DNA from: Desulfuromusa sp.
Lineage (GTDB): Bacteria > Desulfobacterota > Desulfuromonadia > Desulfuromonadales > Geopsychrobacteraceae
DNA: 9,130 bases
Direction: 5' to 3'
Assembly (NCBI GenBank): GCA_029933365.1
Contig: JAOZOH010000114.1
Coordinates: 1 to 9,130, forward strand
Below, piece after piece: positions 5,558-9,130 of this stretch; positions within the stretch are counted from its first letter, which is position 1, and each line of letters opens with the position of its first letter. Under the pieces are notes generated by a model. That model was given only the letters and a program-made list of their open reading frames with translations. It was not told where the DNA came from and ran no database searches. The translations under genes and the position numbers were made by a program.

Positions 5558-7186
5558 ATGAGTATGTTTTGTTTTCAATGTCAGGAAGCGGCAAAAAATA
5601 CTGGATGTACAATTGTTGGTGTCTGTGGAAAAAAAGAGGATACCGCTCAGCTGCAGGATCTTCTGGTTTATACCCTGAAGGGGCTCTCTGTGGTTGCGGC
5701 AGAAGCTAAAAAACAGGGTAAACTGGATAAGTCCATCGGCCTGTTTATTGCCCAAGGTTTGTTTGCGACCATTACCAATGCCAACTTTGACAATGCCCGT
5801 TTTAATGAATTGATTAAAGAGTGTATTTCGAAACGAGACGGTTTGAAAACCGCTATTGGTTTCAGCAGTGATGCCGATGTGGTTAACTGGAATGGTTCTG
5901 AATCGGAGTTTGTAGCAAAGGGGGCTGAAGTTGGTGTGTTGTCACAAGCCAATGAAGATGTCCGCTCTTTGCGTGAACTGTTGATTTACGGTCTTAAAGG
6001 GATGGCTGCCTACGCTGATCATGCTGCTATGCTTGGATTTGAAAAAGCTGAAGTCTATGATTTCATGGCAGATGCTTTGGTATCCACAACTCAGGATCTG
6101 ACTGTTGATGAGATGGTTGGTATGGTTCTGAAATGTGGTGAAGTTGCTGTCACTGCCATGGCTTTGCTTGATGAAGCTAACACGACAACTTATGGCAACC
6201 CGGAAATCACCGAAGTCAATATTGGTGTCAGTGATAAACCCGGTATCCTGATTTCAGGTCATGATTTGAAGGATATGGAAGAGCTGCTCAAGCAGACTGA
6301 AGGAACTGGTGTTGACGTCTATACTCACTGTGAAATGTTGCCAGCTAACTACTATCCAGCATTCAAAAAGTATGATCACTTTGTTGGTAACTACGGCAAT
6401 GCCTGGTGGGAGCAGGATAAAGAATTTACTTCTTTCAACGGCCCAATTCTGATGACCACCAACTGTATCGTACCGGTTAAAGATGCTTATAAAGATCGTA
6501 TTTATACCACGGGTATGGCCGGTTGGCCGGGTGCCACCCATATTGAAGATCGTGCCGAAGGTGGTAGCAAAGATTTTTCTGCCCTGATTGAACAGGCAAA
6601 AAAATGTGATTCACCAACTGAAATTGAAACTGGTAAAATTGTCGGTGGTTTTGCCCACGCACAGGTGATGGCACTGGCTGACAAGATTGTCGATGCTATC
6701 AAATCTGGTGCACTGAAGCGCTTTGTCGTTATGGGTGGTTGCGATGGTCGCCACAAAACCCGTAATTACTACACCGAAATTGCTGAAGAGTTACCAAAGG
6801 ATACCGTAATCCTGACAGCTGGTTGTGCCAAGTTCCGCTACAATAAACTTGATCTCGGTGATATTGGCGGCATTCCACGGGTTCTCGATGCCGGCCAGTG
6901 TAACGATTCTTATTCTCTTGCTTACATTGCTCTGCAACTGAAGGAAGTCTTCGGTTTCGATGATATCAATGAGCTGCCGATCTCTTATGATATCGCCTGG
7001 TACGAGCAGAAAGCAGTTATCGTTCTTCTGGCACTGCTGTTCCTCGGTGTTAAGGGTATTCGTCTTGGACCAACCTTGCCAGCTTTCTTGTCACCAAACG
7101 TGGCCAAGGTTCTGGTCGATAACTTTAATATCAAAGCCATTGGCGACGTTCAGGGTGATATCGAAGCAATGATGGCTGGAAATTAA
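5558..7186 (+). CDS. hcp: Hybrid cluster protein (hydroxylamine/NO reductase), class I
   Basis: The protein has 542 residues, the normal length for Hcp. The N-terminal motif C5-x2-C8-x8-C17-x5-C23 is the class I spacing of strict anaerobes, which binds the proximal cubane cluster. All hybrid-cluster ligands known from Desulfovibrio are present: H235, E259, C303, C395, C423, C448, E483 and K485. Hcp is a cytoplasmic enzyme that reduces nitric oxide to nitrous oxide, and hydroxylamine in vitro, protecting anaerobes against nitrosative stress. The start is supported by AAAGGAG nine bases upstream. No hcr reductase gene is adjacent, which is common for class I enzymes. An FNR-type operator and dependent promoter lie upstream, and a strong terminator follows, so it is a single-gene transcript. 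It is divergent from an operon carrying the mirror copy of its operator, which suggests a shared response. Confidence 0.97.
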   Translation: MSMFCFQCQEAAKNTGCTIVGVCGKKEDTAQLQDLLVYTLKGLSVVAAEAKKQGKLDKSIGLFIAQGLFATITNANFDNARFNELIKECISKRDGLKTAIGFSSDADVVNWNGSESEFVAKGAEVGVLSQANEDVRSLRELLIYGLKGMAAYADHAAMLGFEKAEVYDFMADALVSTTQDLTVDEMVGMVLKCGEVAVTAMALLDEANTTTYGNPEITEVNIGVSDKPGILISGHDLKDMEELLKQTEGTGVDVYTHCEMLPANYYPAFKKYDHFVGNYGNAWWEQDKEFTSFNGPILMTTNCIVPVKDAYKDRIYTTGMAGWPGATHIEDRAEGGSKDFSALIEQAKKCDSPTEIETGKIVGGFAHAQVMALADKIVDAIKSGALKRFVVMGGCDGRHKTRNYYTEIAEELPKDTVILTAGCAKFRYNKLDLGDIGGIPRVLDAGQCNDSYSLAYIALQLKEVFGFDDINELPISYDIAWYEQKAVIVLLALLFLGVKGIRLGPTLPAFLSPNVAKVLVDNFNIKAIGDVQGDIEAMMAGN

Positions 7187-7212
7187 TCACAGTTTTATAG
7201 TGTAAAATAGGT

Positions 7213-7252
7213 AAAAAGGGCGGATGGTCGAAAGATCTTCCGCCCTTTTTTT
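7213..7252 (+). terminator. Intrinsic terminator of hcp
   Basis: GGGCGGA (7218-7224) pairs with TCCGCCC (7239-7245). The stem continues inward with one mismatch to GGTC/GATC capped by a GAAA tetraloop (7230-7233), and a run of seven T follows (7246-7252). A run of A precedes the stem, so it could also act on the minus strand. Confidence 0.93.
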
Positions 7253-7401
7253 CAGGCTCAATAAACAGGGACTATATCCCTGGTCATTCAGGTGGAATGT
7301 TTATCCTCCACCGATTCGATCTGTCTACAAATTCACTGTAAAGTTTTCCGACAGTTAGTTTTCGCACATAAATAATTCATGAAAAATCAAATAGTTAAAA
7401 A

Positions 7402-7419
7402 TTGGTACAGATATTGCTT
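7402..7419 (+). promoter_or_regulatory. Sigma-54 (RpoN) type promoter
   Basis: TTGGTACAGATATTGCTT has the diagnostic GG (7404-7405) and GC (7416-7417) separated by ten bases, close to the consensus TGGCAC-N5-TTGC. It predicts a start near 7429 and a leader of about 75 bases to the ATG at 7504. Sigma-54 promoters need an enhancer-binding protein; none is encoded here. Confidence 0.65.
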
Positions 7420-7503
7420 TAATGAATTAGTAAAGGATCAATGTGGTTTTTTTTGGCTGCATTGTTGTTGAACCAGCAAAAATCATGACAGGAACTCTTG
7501 AAA

Positions 7504-7713
7504 ATGCTGATACCGGTTATTTATTCCGATGGTAAACGCGATCTGGTGGAAGGTTCCACTCTGTCCCACTTGCTTGGCAATTGCTCTATCGTAAAGTTTA
7601 AAAGACAGCAGGGTTGGGTTGATGTCAGCTCTGAGACGTTGCGCAAATCGGATGAGCGTTCAGTCTATTTTGGTCGTGAGCGCCGTCACGAAACGCAACA
7701 GAAAGCCGTGTAG
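7504..7713 (+). CDS. Small conserved-type hypothetical protein, 69 residues
   Basis: The protein begins MLIPVIYSDGKRDLVEG and ends with an Arg-rich tail (FGRERRHETQQKAV). The ATG at 7504 has AGGA ten bases upstream; a TTG at 7498 would add two residues but is too close to that site. It has no cysteines, no membrane helix and no signal peptide. The opening (PVIYSDGKRDLV), the phrase IVKFKRQQGWVDV and the YxGxERR-like end recall short hypothetical proteins I associate with Geobacter and relatives, from memory and without a known function. It is a single gene behind a sigma-54-type promoter, which suggests conditional expression. Its C-terminus faces the convergent membrane protein gene. Confidence 0.75.
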   Translation: MLIPVIYSDGKRDLVEGSTLSHLLGNCSIVKFKRQQGWVDVSSETLRKSDERSVYFGRERRHETQQKAV

Positions 7714-7807
7714 GAAACTAACTTCACACCAATGTCATATCTGTCTTATTGATATGGCGGTAGGGTGTTTATTGACAAGAATGTTTCCCCTGATTTTCAA
7801 ATAGGCA

Positions 7808-8401
7808 TTATGTTGCCGGAATTATACACTTTTTTGTCTTTATTGCCACAATGTAACCATAGACAACAAAGCACAGTGAGCACAGTTGTTGAATTGAGAG
7901 AATGGGCTTGCTCTGGATGAACATCAATGTTGCCATGCCTCCATTCATCAGCACAAAGAATAACCATCCGTAAGCCTGATTTCTGGCCAAAAAATAGCTT
8001 CCCAATAAAAAGCCAACCATCACACCAATTTCCAGACATTGAGTAACAGAATTGATGCCGCCGTACTCGTGTATGCTGTACCCTACTCCGAGAACAAGGG
8101 AGATGTAAGTCACCGATTTGGCAAAAAGATCCAGCCGTCTGGGCGAAACAGTGGATTTTTTGTAAACGATGTATAGTCCCAATAACATTGAGGGAACGCC
8201 TCCAACTTCAATAGAGGCCGCTATCCAATTCTGTTTCGAGACTAAAATGATCACCCAGGCAGGAACCCCGAGAATATAGATTGACCAGCCCGACAGTTTA
8301 AGAAATCTTTTGGCTTTTTGGGCTTTACCCTCAGCGATGGCGAGTAGAATTTTATTGGCAAGGTAAAAAACTCCACCCCAAATTTGAAAAAAAAGATCCA
8401 T
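7808..8401 (-). CDS. Orphan integral membrane protein, about seven helices (PnuC-like at best)
   Basis: This 197-residue, very hydrophobic protein has helices at roughly 7-23, 37-56, 60-80, 93-111, 119-138, 143-162 and 167-187, separated by short basic loops (KAQKAKRF, KKSTVSPRR). The size, helix number and C-terminal pattern (aromatic helix, short loop, final helix ending GYIVAIKTKK) loosely recall PnuC-type vitamin transporters, but I see no decisive PnuC motif, so the function is open. The ATG at 8401 has no clear Shine-Dalgarno sequence (ACTTAGAAATATTTTT upstream), so the true start could be elsewhere. It stands alone, convergent with the 69-residue gene and divergent from the short ORF and TraR-like remnant. 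Confidence 0.7.
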   Translation of the reverse strand: MDLFFQIWGGVFYLANKILLAIAEGKAQKAKRFLKLSGWSIYILGVPAWVIILVSKQNWIAASIEVGGVPSMLLGLYIVYKKSTVSPRRLDLFAKSVTYISLVLGVGYSIHEYGGINSVTQCLEIGVMVGFLLGSYFLARNQAYGWLFFVLMNGGMATLMFIQSKPILSIQQLCSLCFVVYGYIVAIKTKKCIIPAT

Positions 8402-8446
8402 AAAAATATTTCTAAGTGCTACTGATCCACGATAATCGGTGGAGAC

Positions 8447-8452
8447 AGGAGG
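8447..8452 (+). promoter_or_regulatory. Perfect Shine-Dalgarno sequence before a 22-codon ORF
   Basis: AGGAGG sits eight bases upstream of the ATG at 8461, an ideal arrangement that normally marks a real start. Confidence 0.6.
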
Positions 8453-8460
8453 ATTTGCAA

Positions 8461-8529
8461 ATGCTGGCTTATACGGTAAAACAGACGAACCTCAAAGTGA
8501 GAAGTTTGTATCAGGAAATTCTACACTAA
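8461..8529 (+). CDS. 22-residue ORF with ideal ribosome binding site; possible gene-start relic
   Basis: The ORF starts MLAYTVKQTNL, ends YQEILH and stops with TAA. The AGGAGG in front is the best ribosome binding site in this part of the window. The peptide matches nothing I recognise. It lies just upstream of the broken TraR/DksA-like gene on the same strand, so it may be a true small gene, a leader peptide, or the surviving start of a gene whose body was lost. The first codons do not resemble the N-terminus of YbiI-like proteins, which argues against it being the missing start of that gene. Confidence 0.35.
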   Translation: MLAYTVKQTNLKVRSLYQEILH

Positions 8530-8586
8530 GCAGCATCAATTTGATTGTGAAAAAGACCTTTAAGTCGATTCTTTAAAAGATTATTT

Positions 8587-8607
8587 CTAGCAGTCTGTCG
8601 GACTAAC
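8587..8607. repeat. Possible mobile-element end at the TraR breakpoint
   Basis: CTAGCAGTCTGTCGGACTAA contains the small palindrome AGTC-TGTCG-GACT (8592-8604) and lies exactly where TraR homology stops. From memory it looks like terminal sequences of some insertion elements in related genomes, but there is no transposase and no partner copy in the window. Confidence 0.3.
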
Positions 8608-8808
8608 AATGAACTGGCTAAAAGTCGTTTACCGAGTGGTATCAGCCTGTCCCACTGTGAAGAGTGTGAAGAGACTATTCCCGAAGCTCGCCGTAAAGCA
8701 ATTCCCGGTGTTCGCCTTTGTGTCAGTTGTCAGTCTGAGTTGGAAAAGCAGCAGAAACATGCCAGCTGCTATAATCGTCGTGACAGTAAAGACAGTCAGC
8801 TGCGGTGA
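8608..8808 (+). pseudogene. 5'-broken YbiI-like TraR/DksA zinc-finger gene
   Basis: In the frame ending with TGA at 8806-8808 the sequence reads ELAKSRLPSGISLSHCEEC, then TIPEARRKAIPGVRLCVSCQ, and ends YNRRDSKDSQLR. This is the C4 zinc finger C-x2-C-x17-C-x2-C of the TraR/DksA family, and the tail closely matches E. coli YbiI (YNRRGSKDSQLR from memory). YbiI-like proteins have about 88 residues, so roughly 25 N-terminal residues are missing. The frame is open back to a TGA at 8548-8550 but contains no ATG, GTG or TTG, and the homology ends around 8608. The gene therefore appears to have lost its start by rearrangement or frameshift, unless a rare start codon is used. Intact homologues are thought to act with RNA polymerase. 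An ATG-started ORF from 8609 in another frame is only a shadow. Confidence 0.75.
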
Positions 8809-8852
8809 CCTTTGGATCTTAACTTAAATGTGAAATTCTTCCTCTGAAACAG

Positions 8853-8889
8853 AAAAAGAGCCAAGTCTTATTATCGACTCGGCTCTTTT
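8853..8889. terminator. Bidirectional intrinsic terminator
   Basis: A run of A and GAGCC (8853-8862) pairs with GGCTC and a T run (8881-8889). AGTC/GACT extends the stem after one A-C mismatch, and the loop is TTATTATC. A runs on one side and T runs on the other let it serve both the TraR-like gene (plus) and the convergent DUF1127 gene (minus). Confidence 0.85.
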
Positions 8890-8919
8890 ATTTGAACAGT
8901 GAATTTATTGTCTTTTAAA

Positions 8920-9130
8920 TCAGTTCCCTTTGGCCATCCGTATCGCTTCGGCTCGATTGATACCGATATCACTCAGTAAATGATCGTCCATTTCCAGCAG
9001 CTGCCGTCGCTGGTCAGCCAGCTGTGAAAAACGTTCAATCCGTTGCCCCAGGTTTTGTAGCGCCCGCCCAAAAACCTGCCAGAAACCGTGTGTAGAAGAT
9101 CCCCAATGTTGCTGCTGATATTGTTCTATA
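8920..9130 (-). CDS. DUF1127 (YjiS-like) small protein, N-terminus beyond the window
   Basis: Sixty-nine codons are visible, open to the right edge, with TGA at 8920-8922. The C-terminal module RRQLLEMDDHLLSDIGINR followed by AEAIRMAKGN is the DUF1127 signature (consensus RrqLlxLdDrxLaDIGisRaea). The upstream part (HWGSSTHGFWQVFGRALQNL) is a variable extension with an aromatic patch, typical of the longer members. DUF1127 proteins are small basic cytoplasmic proteins; some are RNA-binding or phosphate- and stress-related regulators in alphaproteobacteria, but a role here cannot be assigned. No start codon is visible, so the length is unknown. It ends just before the shared terminator at 8853-8889. 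Confidence 0.85.
   Translation of the reverse strand, partial: IEQYQQQHWGSSTHGFWQVFGRALQNLGQRIERFSQLADQRRQLLEMDDHLLSDIGINRAEAIRMAKGN

Larger units (their letters stand above)
7187..7503. other. Intergenic region between hcp and the 69-residue gene
   Basis: After the hcp terminator come two modest inverted repeats: CAGGGA/TCCCTG (7266-7271 with 7277-7282) and GGTGGA/TCCACC (7291-7296 with 7307-7312). An AT-rich stretch then leads to a sigma-54-type promoter. I find no ORF with a plausible start, and no riboswitch that I can recognise, in the remainder. Confidence 0.6.

Noticed and set aside
7266..7312. Small hairpins after the hcp terminator as a riboswitch
   Set aside because: Stems are only six base pairs and I see no conserved core of the c-di-GMP or other riboswitch classes I can recall.
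7306..8444. An 11-base inverted match (CTCCACCGATT at 7306-7316 and AATCGGTGGAG at 8434-8444) flanking the 69-residue and membrane protein genes
   Set aside because: Several 11-base inverted matches are expected by chance in a window this size, and the flanks do not match, so it is not evidence of a mobile unit.
8609..8827. A 72-codon ATG-started plus-strand ORF (MNWLKV...)
   Set aside because: It is out of frame with the TraR/DksA zinc finger, whose frame shows unmistakable family motifs; the longer ORF is a shadow with no ribosome binding site.
1..9130. CRISPR arrays, tRNA or rRNA genes, prophage or transposase genes
   Set aside because: No regularly spaced repeats, no recognisable RNA gene sequences and no integrase or transposase motifs were found on either strand.

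Overview
The window looks like a chromosomal segment of a strictly anaerobic, AT-leaning Gram-negative bacterium, most plausibly a member of the Desulfuromonadales (Desulfuromonadota, former Deltaproteobacteria). The clues are a class I (strict-anaerobe type) hybrid cluster protein, CRP/FNR-type operators, a sigma-54 promoter, an HD-GYP response regulator next to a PilZ protein, and a small protein of a type I associate with Geobacter relatives. This assignment is inference from gene content; no rRNA or marker gene is present.

Layout. (1) Bases 1-1911, plus strand: a 21-codon leader ORF with a strong ribosome binding site, an HD-GYP response regulator (c-di-GMP phosphodiesterase type) and a zinc-ribbon/PilZ protein, probably one c-di-GMP signalling transcription unit. 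A strong hairpin at about 1932-1961 separates it from the convergent neighbour. (2) Bases 5242 down to 1992, minus strand: a tight four-gene operon. It encodes a DUF1858-like domain fused to a solute-binding-protein fold without a signal peptide, a cysteine-rich HypB/UreG-like P-loop GTPase, an ABC ATPase with its own DUF1858-like N-terminus, and an 80-residue zinc-ribbon protein. No permease is encoded. (3) Bases 5243-5557: a divergent control region with two perfect FNR-type palindromes (TTGAT-N4-ATCAA) that are exact reverse complements of each other, one serving each direction. (4) Bases 5558-7186, plus strand: class I hybrid cluster protein (hcp) with all cluster ligands, followed by a textbook terminator. 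(5) Bases 7187-8401: a sigma-54-type promoter ahead of a 69-residue hypothetical protein, then a convergent orphan membrane protein of about seven helices. (6) Bases 8402-9130: a short ORF with a perfect Shine-Dalgarno sequence, a 5'-broken YbiI-like TraR/DksA zinc-finger gene, a bidirectional terminator, and the C-terminal part of a DUF1127 gene running off the right edge.

How the parts work together. Hcp reduces nitric oxide and acts in nitrosative stress. The mirror-image FNR-type sites imply that the same regulator switches on hcp and the four-gene operon together. The operon combines an ABC ATPase, a binding-protein fold that appears cytoplasmic, a metallochaperone-like GTPase and a zinc ribbon, all apparently soluble and without a membrane permease. 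My best hypothesis is a soluble metal or Fe-S handling, maturation or repair machine working with Hcp. That role is inference, and this is the part of the window most likely to be an undescribed system.
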